Positions 44,116 through 53,579 of a stretch of DNA of 64,000 nt are shown here, in pieces. The notes under the pieces are model-generated. The model ran no database searches. It was not told the DNA's origin and worked only from the letters and a program-made list of their open reading frames with translations. Position 1 is the stretch's first letter; the number at the start of each line of letters is the position of its first letter. Source of the DNA: Ectothiorhodospira shaposhnikovii (GTDB lineage Bacteria > Pseudomonadota > Gammaproteobacteria > Ectothiorhodospirales > Ectothiorhodospiraceae); contig NZ_NRSM01000006.1 of assembly GCF_016584105.1 (NCBI RefSeq), forward strand, positions 84,541 to 148,540, written 5' to 3'. The translations under genes were made by a program, and so were the position numbers.

Positions 44116-44675
44116 GGACTCACGGGCACGACACGGGAACAGACTGTCTGGATGAAGTCGGATTCATGACTCACCACCAACAGGGTCCGCCCGCCCAGAC
44201 CCTCCCGAATCAGGCGGATCAGGCCGGCGGTGGCCTCCGGGTCCAGGTTATTGGTCGGCTCATCCAGCAGGATCAGATCGGCCGGACTGCCCAGACAGGC
44301 CCAGATCTGTACGATCTGGAACTGCCCGCCACTGAGCTGATCCATGCGGCAATCCAGCAACCGGGCCACGTCATCGGGGGGCGTCCGTCGACCGGCCCCA
44401 GTGAGGCGCACCAGGTCATCCCCGGTGAGAGGACACTCCCGGGGGCGAACGGGCTGCTGGCGATGATGGGCCATGCGCAGCCCCCGTGCCCTGGTCAGGC
44501 GACCGTCGAAGATCCGGGCCTGACCGGTGAGGGACTTGAGCAAGGTGGATTTTCCCGCCCCGTTACTGCCCAGCAGACCCACCACTTCCCCGGCGTAGAG
44601 GTCGAAACTGACCGGACCGACCACCGGCCTGTCATAGCCGGCGATCAGTCCGTCACAGACCAGCAGGGGCTGCAT
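44112..44675 (-). CDS. znuC: Zinc ABC transporter ATP-binding protein (ZnuC-like)
   Basis: A 187-residue ABC ATPase with Walker A GSNGAGKST, signature LSGGQ and Walker B LILLDEPTNNLDP, ending shortly after the H-loop (VVSHESDF). It is shorter than typical ZnuC (about 250) because it lacks the C-terminal extension. Start 44675 overlaps the znuA stop by 1 nt. Confidence 0.9.
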   Translation of the reverse strand: MQPLLVCDGLIAGYDRPVVGPVSFDLYAGEVVGLLGSNGAGKSTLLKSLTGQARIFDGRLTRARGLRMAHHRQQPVRPRECPLTGDDLVRLTGAGRRTPPDDVARLLDCRMDQLSGGQFQIVQIWACLGSPADLILLDEPTNNLDPEATAGLIRLIREGLGGRTLLVVSHESDFIQTVCSRVVPVSP

Positions 44676-45562
44676 CACCGAGCATTCCCGACCATGGCCT
44701 CCACCCACTGGTCGATCAGTGCCAGATAGGCCCCGGCATCCGCGCCCAGGGGCGGGTCCAGCGGCAGGGCATGCAGGGGCCAGTCCAGCTGTTCCGCCAC
44801 AAAGCGCGGCCCCCGCTCCGGATGGTGAACGGCCCGGATCACGACGCCGTCCCGGCCCGTCAGGTCACGCACCAGATCGCGCAGATGCCGGGCGGTGGGC
44901 GGAACACCCGGTACGGGTTCGACGTAACCCAGCACCGGCACCCCCAGTCGCAACGCCAGATAATCCGCATCCTTGTGGTAGAAGACCACCCCCGGCGCCC
45001 CGGCCACCCGGGCCTGCCACGCCGGCAGTCGGGCCTCTACCTTATCGGCAAAGGCCTCGGCATTGGCACGGAACCTGGCGGCATCGTCCGGCACCAGCAG
45101 GGACAGGCGCTCCGCCAGCGCATGGGCCACCTCGGCCATGCGGACCGGGTCCATGTTCACATGGGGGTTTCCGGCGGGATGGACATCCCCCAGGGACCGA
45201 TCCGCCGGACCGCCGACGTCGATCAACGCCACTTGGGCGGCGGCTTCGAAGTAAACCGGTCGGCCGGGGTTCAGGGCCGGGTTGGCGGCACCCTGAATGG
45301 CCGCGGGCAGCCAACCCACTTCCAGGTCCGCCCCCACGGCCACCACCAGATCGGCGCCGCGCAGGGCCGCCATCATGCTCGGACGGGCCTGCAGGTAATG
45401 GGCATCCCGATCCGGCGGTGCCAGCACCCGCACCGTGACGGCGTCACCACCCACGGTCTGCGTCAGCATGCCCATGGCCGAGGTGGTGGCCACCACCTGG
45501 AGGGAGGCCTGGGCCGTGACGGCCAGGCACATCAGTAACAGTCCTGCCAGCCATTTTTGCAT
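44675..45562 (-). CDS. znuA: Zinc ABC transporter substrate-binding protein (ZnuA-like)
   Basis: A 295-residue periplasmic binding protein with a signal peptide ending at AQA. Metal ligands expected for the cluster A-I family are visible: His in DAHYLQARPS, His in GNPHVNMDP, His in FYHKDADYLALRLG, and an acidic residue in the last lobe. There is no His-rich loop. It lies 14 bp after the outer-membrane protein gene and inside the Zur-controlled set, which makes zinc the best guess for the metal. Confidence 0.88.
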   Translation of the reverse strand: MQKWLAGLLLMCLAVTAQASLQVVATTSAMGMLTQTVGGDAVTVRVLAPPDRDAHYLQARPSMMAALRGADLVVAVGADLEVGWLPAAIQGAANPALNPGRPVYFEAAAQVALIDVGGPADRSLGDVHPAGNPHVNMDPVRMAEVAHALAERLSLLVPDDAARFRANAEAFADKVEARLPAWQARVAGAPGVVFYHKDADYLALRLGVPVLGYVEPVPGVPPTARHLRDLVRDLTGRDGVVIRAVHHPERGPRFVAEQLDWPLHALPLDPPLGADAGAYLALIDQWVEAMVGNAR

Positions 45563-45576
45563 CGTCCTGATCTCCT

Positions 45577-46917
45577 TTAAAACCGGTGGGCACCGTGCAC
45601 GCCCAGTGCGACCTGGAACTGCAGCATGAAGGCCCAGCCATCCTCGTCATGATCGTCCTCACTGGCGAAATCTGCCCGGTTCACCTGGGCACGCAGCAAG
45701 GAGAACTCGGTGGGACGGAAGGTCAGGTTGGCGGCATAGCGATAGGAGGTGCCGAAGGACTCGTAACCCTGATGTCCGTGCCCCATCCACTGCAGGGTGT
45801 TGCGGTTGGTCATGCCCAGGGCATCGGCCCGGACACCGAACTGCCAGCGGGGTGCAATACCGTACACCGCCTGCACATACAGGCCGTCCTGGCGGGCAAC
45901 GTCGGACACCGTGGGACGCTGGTTATTCCGGAAATCCACATCGATCTCCCGGTGGTAATACTCCCCCTGCACCACCCAGTCCCCATGACCGAATGACCGA
46001 CCGGCGTCGTATTTGTAGACGGCGTCCACACCGGCAAACCAGGCGGTGCCGTCCCAGCTCAGGCGGTGGCTGTGGTCGCCGTGATCGTGGAAGTCCGATA
46101 ACTGGAAGGCGCGGGCATGGCCATAGGAAAGGCCGAACTGGGCGGCATGGTTGTAACCCAGGTCCGGGGCCAGCTTGGCAAAGCCGGTGATGAGCCGGGG
46201 TCCGGACTTGTCGCTGAAGGGCTTGCCCTCGCCGTGCCCTTCATAGGAAGCGATACCGGTGGTTTCGCCCTGGAGCAGTTCCAGGCCGAAGACGCTGTAG
46301 AAAGCGGTCTTCGGGGTCCAGGTGAGCTGGACGCCCTTCTCCTGCAGTCCGTGATCCCCAAAAAGGTATTCGTTCACCAGGGGGCGATCCACGAAGGCCC
46401 AGTCATGGGTGTGCTGGGCGTTGATGTAGCCGATATCCGAGAGAAACTTGCCCGCCTTGATCTGCAGTCCGGCGGGCAGGCTACGGGTAGTGATGTAGGC
46501 CTCCTCCACCTCCACGTGGTCTTCATCCAGGTGCAGGGTGAGGAGTGCATCGAAGTAATGATCCACCGAGGCGGTGAAGGTGAGTTCCGCGGAACGGAAA
46601 TTGAAGCCCTCCTCCAGGCCGTGATCATGGTCATGGCCGTGATCATGACCGTGGTCGTGATCATGACCGCCGTCGAATCCGGCCGGGGTGCCCACATGGC
46701 CGCTGAATTCGTTCAAATACACGGTATCGATGATGACAGAGATGTCCGGATTGAAGGCGCTGCCGGATGAGACACGTTCGCTGCCCAATGTCGGCAGGGG
46801 GGTCATGGAGGCACCGGCAAGGGTACTGCCGCGGGGCGGCTCCTGGGCCGACAGCCCGGACAGGGGAAGCAGCAACAGGCCGGCTGCGAGCGGGAGGCGT
46901 CTCAGGGTCATGGTCAT
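45577..46917 (-). CDS. His-rich outer-membrane beta-barrel protein of the zinc uptake operon
   Basis: A 446-residue protein with signal peptide MTMTLRRLPLAAGLLLLPLS and a beta-barrel pattern (alternating strands such as GVQLTWTPKTAFYSVFGLEL, C-terminal QFQVALGVHGAHRF ending in Phe). It has a striking His/Asp segment near residues 84-100 (HDHDHGHDHGHDHDHG) and a second cluster (FHDHGDHSHR). It begins the operon and is the nearest gene to the Zur box. It probably lets zinc through the outer membrane or binds it at the surface. I know no gene symbol for it. Confidence 0.82.
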   Translation of the reverse strand: MTMTLRRLPLAAGLLLLPLSGLSAQEPPRGSTLAGASMTPLPTLGSERVSSGSAFNPDISVIIDTVYLNEFSGHVGTPAGFDGGHDHDHGHDHGHDHDHGLEEGFNFRSAELTFTASVDHYFDALLTLHLDEDHVEVEEAYITTRSLPAGLQIKAGKFLSDIGYINAQHTHDWAFVDRPLVNEYLFGDHGLQEKGVQLTWTPKTAFYSVFGLELLQGETTGIASYEGHGEGKPFSDKSGPRLITGFAKLAPDLGYNHAAQFGLSYGHARAFQLSDFHDHGDHSHRLSWDGTAWFAGVDAVYKYDAGRSFGHGDWVVQGEYYHREIDVDFRNNQRPTVSDVARQDGLYVQAVYGIAPRWQFGVRADALGMTNRNTLQWMGHGHQGYESFGTSYRYAANLTFRPTEFSLLRAQVNRADFASEDDHDEDGWAFMLQFQVALGVHGAHRF

Positions 46918-46956
46918 CTCCGTTGCGGGACGGGCATTGATTCGATCGGTTTCAAA

Positions 46957-46976
46957 AATGTTATAACATAACCTTT
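46957..46976 (-). promoter_or_regulatory. Zur box upstream of the zinc uptake operon
   Basis: The core GTTATAACATAAC (46960-46972) differs from the Zur dyad GTTATA-W-TATAAC at one position and is flanked by AAAT and CTTT. It lies 43 bp before the first ATG. Zur with zinc bound should repress the operon. Confidence 0.82.
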
Positions 46977-47021
46977 TGAAAGTGAATCACCGTGGTCGTG
47001 TCCTTGCCATGGACCAACACC

Positions 47022-48167
47022 TCAGAAGCGGATTTCCATCCCCAGGCCTGCCGCCAAGGCTTCGCGCCTGAATTCCTCCTTTTCTTCCTTGGGCCAGAAG
47101 TATCCCAGAATGAAGCGGCCCATCAGCCAGTCCTCGTAAAGGGACTGACGCCATATGGTGCGGATGCCATATTCCGCCACTTCGATATGCGAGTCCGTCT
47201 CTCCACTGACCAGCGCCTCAAGAGACAGCAGACGATAGGGCCCATAGCTTCTGAAAACCCCCAGGCTGCTCGACCACGACAATCCATTGGTGGTCTCCGA
47301 GAAGGTTCCCACGTTACCCCAGCGAAAGGACATGCGCGGAGAATAGGCATGCTCATAGTTCAAGGCCGTGGTGGAGCCGAAACGATCGTCCAGTGTCCAG
47401 AAGATGGTTTCACGGAATTCGATTTCATCCCTGTCCGACAGCCACCATGACTTCCGGTATCGGGCTTGCAGATAGACCTTGTACCCCCCCCGAACCCCCG
47501 CCCGCAGATCGACGTTTTCCTTGAGGGCATATCCGAGTCCGGCAAATCGTGTCTGATTTTCACGACGGGTTTCTTCCAGCAACTGCTCCTGACGCGTAAA
47601 GGCCTCGGGCTGGTCTGTCACCAGTTCATCCTCGTTGTCCAGCCCGAAGAACAGATAGGTGCGATCCTTGAGATTGGGCAGATCCATCTGTGCGCCGATC
47701 CTCAGGCTGGTATTCAATGGACGATCCTGACGCCACAGGGTATTCAGCCTCAAATTGCCGGACACCCCCCGCCCGGTTTCGAAAGGCTCATCCCCAAAGC
47801 GTTTATCGATACCCCGCGCCACCCACTCGGTCGTATCCCTCAGGCCGCCACGGGTAAGGTTGAGTATTGAAACCACCTCATCGCCCCGGTCTGACATCCA
47901 CTGGCGCATCGAAATGGTTTCTTCGTCCGCCAGAATCGCCGGATCGCAGCCCCTGGGCTGAGGTAAAAAGGTACAGGGCACATCCGGCATGTATTCACAG
48001 CCTTCCGTCACGCAACGTTGATCCGGCTGGGCGTGCAATGAAACGGGGATCAGGATAAATAGCGCGGTTACCAGATAACGTAAGGGATCGGACAAGGGAG
48101 CGATTTCCGGACGATGGGGATTGTTTGAATTGACGGCCACACGGAATCCCCGGACATTCAGATCCAT
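47022..48167 (-). CDS. Predicted outer-membrane beta-barrel protein of unknown function
   Basis: A protein of up to 381 residues. A hydrophobic signal segment (RYLVTALFILIPVSLHAQ) begins about residue 30, so the true start may be a TTG near residue 26 rather than ATG 48167. The mature N-terminus is Cys-rich (CVTEGCEYMPDVPCTFLPQP ... GCDP). The C-terminal two-thirds alternates hydrophobic and polar residues in short strands and ends LGMEIRF, a typical barrel end. I do not recognise the family. It lies on the same strand as the znu operon and the second pilin set, but has its own 174-bp upstream gap. Confidence 0.7.
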   Translation of the reverse strand: MDLNVRGFRVAVNSNNPHRPEIAPLSDPLRYLVTALFILIPVSLHAQPDQRCVTEGCEYMPDVPCTFLPQPRGCDPAILADEETISMRQWMSDRGDEVVSILNLTRGGLRDTTEWVARGIDKRFGDEPFETGRGVSGNLRLNTLWRQDRPLNTSLRIGAQMDLPNLKDRTYLFFGLDNEDELVTDQPEAFTRQEQLLEETRRENQTRFAGLGYALKENVDLRAGVRGGYKVYLQARYRKSWWLSDRDEIEFRETIFWTLDDRFGSTTALNYEHAYSPRMSFRWGNVGTFSETTNGLSWSSSLGVFRSYGPYRLLSLEALVSGETDSHIEVAEYGIRTIWRQSLYEDWLMGRFILGYFWPKEEKEEFRREALAAGLGMEIRF

Positions 48168-48280
48168 CGACCCCGGGGGAGACTCAGCTTAGCACGGGAA
48201 AATCGTGCATTTTCAAAATGGCAGGGGCGCAACGGGCAAAGGTCGAAAAAACGTCACGGGATGTCAAGCAGGCCGTCCAG

Positions 48281-48313
48281 ACAGCTGCGTCGACCCTGGC
48301 CGACGCAGCCTGT
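48281..48313 (-). terminator. Hairpin after the second minor-pilin set
   Basis: GCTGCGTCG (48284-48292) and CGACGCAGC (48301-48309) form a 9-bp stem with an 8-nt loop, extendable with one bulge. There is no immediate U-run on the minus strand, so termination is only possible. Confidence 0.45.
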
Positions 48314-48341
48314 CGGCAGGACCTGGCAGCAATATTACAGC

Positions 48342-49661
48342 CTAGTTTCCCACACCCATCGTTTCCCGCCAGACCCAGCTGAACTCCGGGGGCGAGGGAT
48401 CCCAGAGTCGGTGCCGGGCAAGTCGTTCCAGAGCCTCACTGCTGTAACGAATGCTCACGTTGCCCCGCAATCCACCGCCCTGGCGCTCATGGCTGCCCTG
48501 CAGGGAGACCACGGCACCATAGATATCGATTCGGGAGGTACCACCCGTGCCGGCATCCAGAATGGCACCATCCAGCAGGATGACGAGACCTTCAAAAGTA
48601 AAGCTGCCTCCGGTCGGAAAAAAATTGACAACATGGGGATTGATGTCTGTCCCACCGCCGGAAACGATCAGCACCCCGGCACCATGGATGTCGCCGGAAA
48701 GGTCAATACTGCCGGAACCGGACAGGTGATACAGGCCAGGACTGTCGGCATTCATCACTTCATTCAGGGCGAGGCTGCCGGCACCGGATGCCAGTCCAAG
48801 CTCCATCGCGACGAGCCGTTCCGACGTCATCAACGCCGCGTCCGCATACGCCTGCCAGCCGGACGCCAGGGCATCACCCGCCGACGTCTCCGGGGACGTG
48901 ATCAATATCCGGGGATCACCGGTTATCTGAGCGGATTCTTCGGCTGAGTGGGGGGAGGAGCCCGATTGCTGCGACTCACCTTCCCCGGCGGGGATCAGAT
49001 GCATGCCGGCCAAGGCGCTTTTGTCGGCATGCAGCTCCGGAGAAACACAGACACCGGCATTGCAGTGGTTAAGGCTGGGCGGCATCCAGTCCCTGCCGTC
49101 ATAGTGGATCTGACTGCCCTGCGGCAGAACCCGGTCCGGCAGGCAGGCCTGCCCCACGCAGGTGTAGGCCGAATCAGGCTCCGGATCGCCTGCGCCGGAA
49201 CCGCCTGTGCGCCGCTGCAATTCCAGTTTGAGCACCCGGCGGGTACCCGCTCCCCCGCTCTGCCCGGTCAGGGTGATCTCGGCACGATGGATGTCATCGG
49301 GGTCCGGATAAGCCACTTCTGCCATCCAGAAGCCGCCGTCGGCGCCATCCAGATGGTGGGGCCCGCGTCCCCCGATGGCGGCAAGTGTGTCGGCCTCCGA
49401 CCCCCAACCATCGAAGTCCTGTCCGGTGAAGGCATGGATGGTGCTGACAACGCCCCTTTCCGCGGCCAGGAAGGCCTCGGCGATCTGCTTCTGGTTGCCG
49501 GCGATCCTTTCCTGGACCAGGGCCGAACCCATGCCGCTCAGACCGATGAGCGTAGCGAGTGCCAGCACTATCAGTGTTGCCACCAGTACCACGCCCTTTT
49601 CATGCGCAACAGCACTTTCCATCCTGACCTCCTTGTCGAGACAGTTCTTCCGCCGGTTCAT
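48342..49661 (-). CDS. PilX-like minor pilin with a long beta-rich C-terminal domain
   Basis: A 439-residue protein. The N-terminus has the PilX_N pattern: EKGVVLVATLIVLALATLIG, then SALVQERIAGNQKQIAEAFLAAERG. The C-terminal about 150 residues have repeating glycine-rich short strands (GSGSIDLSGDIHGAGVLIVS ... GLVILLDGAILDAG) ending NVSIRYSSEALERL. This layout is seen in large PilX-type proteins of other bacteria and suggests a beta-helix tip domain. Its ATG overlaps the pilW-like stop by 4 nt. It is more than twice the size of PilX in the first cluster. Confidence 0.82.
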   Translation of the reverse strand: MNRRKNCLDKEVRMESAVAHEKGVVLVATLIVLALATLIGLSGMGSALVQERIAGNQKQIAEAFLAAERGVVSTIHAFTGQDFDGWGSEADTLAAIGGRGPHHLDGADGGFWMAEVAYPDPDDIHRAEITLTGQSGGAGTRRVLKLELQRRTGGSGAGDPEPDSAYTCVGQACLPDRVLPQGSQIHYDGRDWMPPSLNHCNAGVCVSPELHADKSALAGMHLIPAGEGESQQSGSSPHSAEESAQITGDPRILITSPETSAGDALASGWQAYADAALMTSERLVAMELGLASGAGSLALNEVMNADSPGLYHLSGSGSIDLSGDIHGAGVLIVSGGGTDINPHVVNFFPTGGSFTFEGLVILLDGAILDAGTGGTSRIDIYGAVVSLQGSHERQGGGLRGNVSIRYSSEALERLARHRLWDPSPPEFSWVWRETMGVGN

Positions 49662-50218
49662 GGCACCACGCCCAGCAGGGCATTGCGCAATGCGATGTGA
49701 AAGTACAGTCGATGCTCATGGGATGGCCATGAGGGCGCAATTTGGCTTTCATAGGTCAACCCGACGCGGACACCGATGATGCGGGAAGGATCACCGCCCG
49801 GGATCAGCTCGATGGACATGGAATCATCCTTCAGACCCGGAACCAGCTCGTGATTCTGGGTTGCCCCATCACCACACCGCAGGCCACCTGCCGATACATG
49901 ATAAAAGACCTCCCCCACCCCTGCATCGACCCCGCACCAGGCCAGGTCACGATCACGGGTAACCCTGAGCGCACCATTATCCAGGGCCAGGGCGGTGGCG
50001 CCTCGAATGTCCCTGACCATGAAATCCACTCCGTAGCCTACGGATTCCTGCAGGGCGGCAAGGCGCTGGGTCTCCCGATACAGGGTCTGATTGCCGAGGA
50101 AAACCTGAATCACGCCGCCCAGCAGCATCAGGCCCAGCACCATGGCAATCATCAGTTCCACCAGAGACAGGCCGGATTGCCGCAAAGGAAGGGACTCAGG
50201 TTGCCGCCGGGGACTCAT
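49658..50218 (-). CDS. PilW-like minor pilin (second set)
   Basis: A 186-residue prepilin: leader through RQSG, then LSLVELMIAMVLGLMLLGGV and FLGNQTLYRETQRLAALQES, as in PilW. It is about half the length of PilW in the first cluster (364) and ends soon after the strand region, so it may be a compact variant. It overlaps its neighbours by 4 nt on both sides. Confidence 0.85.
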   Translation of the reverse strand: MSPRRQPESLPLRQSGLSLVELMIAMVLGLMLLGGVIQVFLGNQTLYRETQRLAALQESVGYGVDFMVRDIRGATALALDNGALRVTRDRDLAWCGVDAGVGEVFYHVSAGGLRCGDGATQNHELVPGLKDDSMSIELIPGGDPSRIIGVRVGLTYESQIAPSWPSHEHRLYFHIALRNALLGVVP

Positions 50219-50703
50219 GGGTGCCCCCCTGCCGGCAGGCTGAGGTGGTATTCAAGGACCGATTGGTTCGATGGCTCGTCAAAACGTCCTTCTGACCAGC
50301 GCACGCGGATGGTGCAGTGCCCCTGGGAACACTGGATGGTGCTTGCCTCAAGACCGGGCAACGTCAGCCTGTCCGGCTGGAAACCGGGGGAGTGCGCGTC
50401 ATTCACCCAGCTGGCCAGCCAGGCGTCCCGGACATCTTCCGGCCCCGGATCCGGATCAGCCAAATTCAGCCACAGCCGCTCTCCGGCATCCATGGCGATC
50501 ACGTTCGCCAGTGTCCGTTGATAGGCGGAGTGGACGCCCTTCATCCCGTTCAGCTGCAGGGCCGCCAGACCCAGCAGGCCGATGGACAGTACCAGCAGGG
50601 CAACAAGCACTTCAATAAGGGAAAATCCACCGCACATCCGGGCAGTGCGTCGGGGTACGGTGTCTGCATTGACGACGGAGCATTCCGGATCCGTGTTTTC
50701 CAT
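50215..50703 (-). CDS. PilV-like minor pilin (second set)
   Basis: A 162-residue prepilin. The leader is long (through RRTARMCGG) before FSLIEVLVALLVLSIGLLGL, the PilV signature. ATG 50703 is supported by GAGG upstream. ATG 50637 (MCGGFSLIE) would give a 4-residue leader and is also possible. It begins 90 bp after the TPR lipoprotein gene. Confidence 0.86.
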   Translation of the reverse strand: MENTDPECSVVNADTVPRRTARMCGGFSLIEVLVALLVLSIGLLGLAALQLNGMKGVHSAYQRTLANVIAMDAGERLWLNLADPDPGPEDVRDAWLASWVNDAHSPGFQPDRLTLPGLEASTIQCSQGHCTIRVRWSEGRFDEPSNQSVLEYHLSLPAGGHP

Positions 50704-50792
50704 GGCGTTACCTCGCCGCGCGTTCATCCTTGAATGACCCGAGTTTACACCGACCGGGACACGGTATTGCAAGAGAGCGGATCAGTACCCCA

Positions 50793-53579
50793 TCACTTCA
50801 ACCGCGACAGCAGGGCCTCTGCCTGCCCACGGTCGCTGAAATCACCGGCGGTGGATAACACGGACTCAAGTACCGAGCGTGCCTCCGCCGGTTTGCGGTT
50901 GTGATACAACGCCAGGGCATGGTGGTATCCGATGACGGGGTCCTGCGGCAGAGCCTCCCGGGCTGCCTCGATCAGCGCCAGGGCCTCATCCGGAGCGCCA
51001 TGTTCCAGCAGGACCACCCCCAGGGTGTCCTGGATATGGGGCATGTCGGGTGCCAGTCGATGGGCCTCCCGGGCCGTGGCCAGGGCCCGGTCATCGCCCA
51101 TGCGGTGGTACATGAAGGCAAGATTGTTGAGCACGACGGCGTTGTCCGGCAGCTGCTCCGCCAGAACCTGATAGTGAGGCAGCGCCCGGTCATACTCCCC
51201 CGTTTCCAGATAGGACGTACCGAGCACCATTCGCGACTGGCCATCACCGGGCACTGCCTCCACCCTTCCGGCCAGCAACTGACGGGCCCGCTGAAGGTCA
51301 CCGGCGCGGCGCCGGGCTTCGAAGTACTTGATGGCAGACTCGGTAGTGGCCTGGGTCTGGTAGGAGGACGCATAGGCATCGGCGGCCCTGGCAAACGCTT
51401 CATTCAGATAATGGGCATCACCTTCCAGTAACCAGCCGAAGGCACCGCCCGCCTCCAGAGGCTGCAGGCGCCGGGACAGGGTGAGCACCTCCTGCGAACG
51501 ACCCGCCTCCCGCTCCAGGATGGCCAGGGCCGCCAGGGCACCCAGATGCTCGGGGCTCAGCTCCAGCGCCCTGGCCAGGGCACTGCGCGCCTCGGCCTCA
51601 CGCCCGGTCTGCTGCTGCAGGACTCCAAGACGGTAATGGACTTCCGCATTCCGTGGCGCGATCCCGGCAAGATGGCGCAGGTTGGTGATGGCACTGTCCA
51701 TCTGCCCGGACGCTGCCTGGGACAGGGCCAGGGTTTCCAGCAGGGCGGGATTATCCGGGTTGGCGGCGCGCAGTCCTTCCAGCAGGGAGACGGCGCGCCG
51801 GGGTTCATCGCTGTTGAGGTAATGGCGGGCCAGCAGGATCTTCGGATCCACAACCTCAGGGGCGGCGGCCACTGCCCGTTCCAGCAGGGACCCGACCCGG
51901 GTCCTGTCACCCTGGTTTTCTTCCAGGTTGGCCAGCAACAGCAACAGGCGATAGTCATCGGGACGCTGCTGCAGGGAGGTTTCCAGGATGCGACGGGCTT
52001 CCTCCGGTCCCTCGATCTGCATTGCCAGGACCGCCAGATTCCGGGTGGCGATGAGATTGCCGGGCTCCTGACGACGGGCCCGCTCGAAGAACTCCCGGCC
52101 CTGGGCCAAATCCCCCAGCCCCAGATGCGCCACGCCGATCAGGTTACTGAGGGCGGCCTGGCCCGGCTGCTTTTCATCCAGTTCCCGCGCCAGGGTCAAG
52201 GCCCCCTGGAAGTTGCGTTCTTCCAGCAGACGCACCACCGTGGCCAGTTCCAGCATCTGCTCACCGGGAATAAGGGACTGCAGGGACTCCAGCTCCTTGA
52301 GTCCGGCGACCCGATCACCACCTTCGATCAGGGCGCGGGCCAGACGCATGCGGGCGGGAATGGATTCCGGGTCCAGCGCCACCCGTTCCCGCAGCAGTCC
52401 GATACCGGCAGCGGCATCCCCGCGCATGGCATGGACACCTGCCATCATCTCCAGCGCCAGCAGGTCCGCGGGGTCCCGGGTCAGGGCACGGTCCAGCAGC
52501 GCTTCGGCATCTTCCACCTGCCCGGTCTGCATGCGGACGGCGGCCAGCAGGCGATTGGCGGCGACCGAATCAGGCTGCACCCGCACAAAGCGCCCCAGAT
52601 GGGTATCGGCCTGCTGGAGGTTGCCCAGGGCAAAGTGGGAGGCACCGGCAAAGAACAGGGCCGGCAGATACCCGGGATTGCCCCGCAGAGCGGTTTCAAG
52701 GGCGCGCACGGCCCCCTGGAAATCACGCTCGTTGAAACGGATCATGCCGTCGATGTAGGACGTGGCCGGCAGGTCACTCCCCAGACGCACCAGCACCCGA
52801 TGATCCGCCGCAGCGCCCTCCCAGTCCTGCCGGGCGACGCGGGTGAGGGCCCGCTTGAAATGCCCCATGTACGGCATGGCGGCGCTTTCGATCATGCGGG
52901 TAAAGGCCAGCTCGGCATCATCCAGACGCCCTTGGGCGCGGAAGATCTCTCCCAGCAGGTCCCAGGCATCGGTGTAATCGGGCTGGTATTCCAGGGCTTC
53001 GGTCAGACGCAGCCTGGCGCGGTCCGTTTCCCCCTTGAGCAGATGGACCTGGGCCAGACCGGTCAGGGCGGGGGCATGGCGGGGTGCCAGCGCCAGTGCC
53101 TTGTGGAAAGATTCGGCGGCATCGTCGGGACGCTCCAGTCCCAGCAGCGCCCAGCCCATCAGCACTTCGGCGTCACGGATGTCCTCGGGACGCTGCAGAC
53201 GGGCAGGATCAAGGCCGCTGACCACACTGTCGAACCGACCCTGCATCTGCTGTGCCCGGGCCAGGAGCACGGCGGCCTCGGGCGCATCCCAGCCCAGCTG
53301 CATGGCCCGCCGGAACTCACTCTCGGCGGCGGCCGCCTCTCCCAGTTCCAGATGGGCCACGCCCAGGCGCCAGCGGGCTTCCACATGGCCGGGATCCTCC
53401 TGCAGGATGTTCCGGTATTCGATCATCCCGGCGCGCAGATCACCTTGTGCCTGGAAGGTCAGGGCACGCTCCAGACGCTCCTCGCTGGTATGGCTGGTCT
53501 GACCACAACCTGCCAGCATGAGCGCCGGCAGCAGGATCAGGGCCGTCACGGAACGGGAAAGCCGGATCTTGTGCATCAT
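50793..53579 (-). CDS. TPR-repeat lipoprotein resembling PrsT of PEP-CTERM systems
   Basis: A 928-residue predicted lipoprotein: lipobox LAGC near residue 25, then more than 20 tetratricopeptide repeats over the whole length (for example AEVHYRLGVLQQQTGREAEA, NAVVLNNLAFMYHRMGDDRA). The length and layout, with a Cys near the start and TPRs to the end (DRGQAEALLSRL), match the PrsT group found with exosortase/PEP-CTERM exopolysaccharide loci. No exosortase, PEP-CTERM or polysaccharide gene is in the window. Here its neighbours downstream are pilV/W/X-like genes, so it may serve in assembly or secretion of that pilin set. Confidence 0.8.
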   Translation of the reverse strand: MMHKIRLSRSVTALILLPALMLAGCGQTSHTSEERLERALTFQAQGDLRAGMIEYRNILQEDPGHVEARWRLGVAHLELGEAAAAESEFRRAMQLGWDAPEAAVLLARAQQMQGRFDSVVSGLDPARLQRPEDIRDAEVLMGWALLGLERPDDAAESFHKALALAPRHAPALTGLAQVHLLKGETDRARLRLTEALEYQPDYTDAWDLLGEIFRAQGRLDDAELAFTRMIESAAMPYMGHFKRALTRVARQDWEGAAADHRVLVRLGSDLPATSYIDGMIRFNERDFQGAVRALETALRGNPGYLPALFFAGASHFALGNLQQADTHLGRFVRVQPDSVAANRLLAAVRMQTGQVEDAEALLDRALTRDPADLLALEMMAGVHAMRGDAAAGIGLLRERVALDPESIPARMRLARALIEGGDRVAGLKELESLQSLIPGEQMLELATVVRLLEERNFQGALTLARELDEKQPGQAALSNLIGVAHLGLGDLAQGREFFERARRQEPGNLIATRNLAVLAMQIEGPEEARRILETSLQQRPDDYRLLLLLANLEENQGDRTRVGSLLERAVAAAPEVVDPKILLARHYLNSDEPRRAVSLLEGLRAANPDNPALLETLALSQAASGQMDSAITNLRHLAGIAPRNAEVHYRLGVLQQQTGREAEARSALARALELSPEHLGALAALAILEREAGRSQEVLTLSRRLQPLEAGGAFGWLLEGDAHYLNEAFARAADAYASSYQTQATTESAIKYFEARRRAGDLQRARQLLAGRVEAVPGDGQSRMVLGTSYLETGEYDRALPHYQVLAEQLPDNAVVLNNLAFMYHRMGDDRALATAREAHRLAPDMPHIQDTLGVVLLEHGAPDEALALIEAAREALPQDPVIGYHHALALYHNRKPAEARSVLESVLSTAGDFSDRGQAEALLSRLK

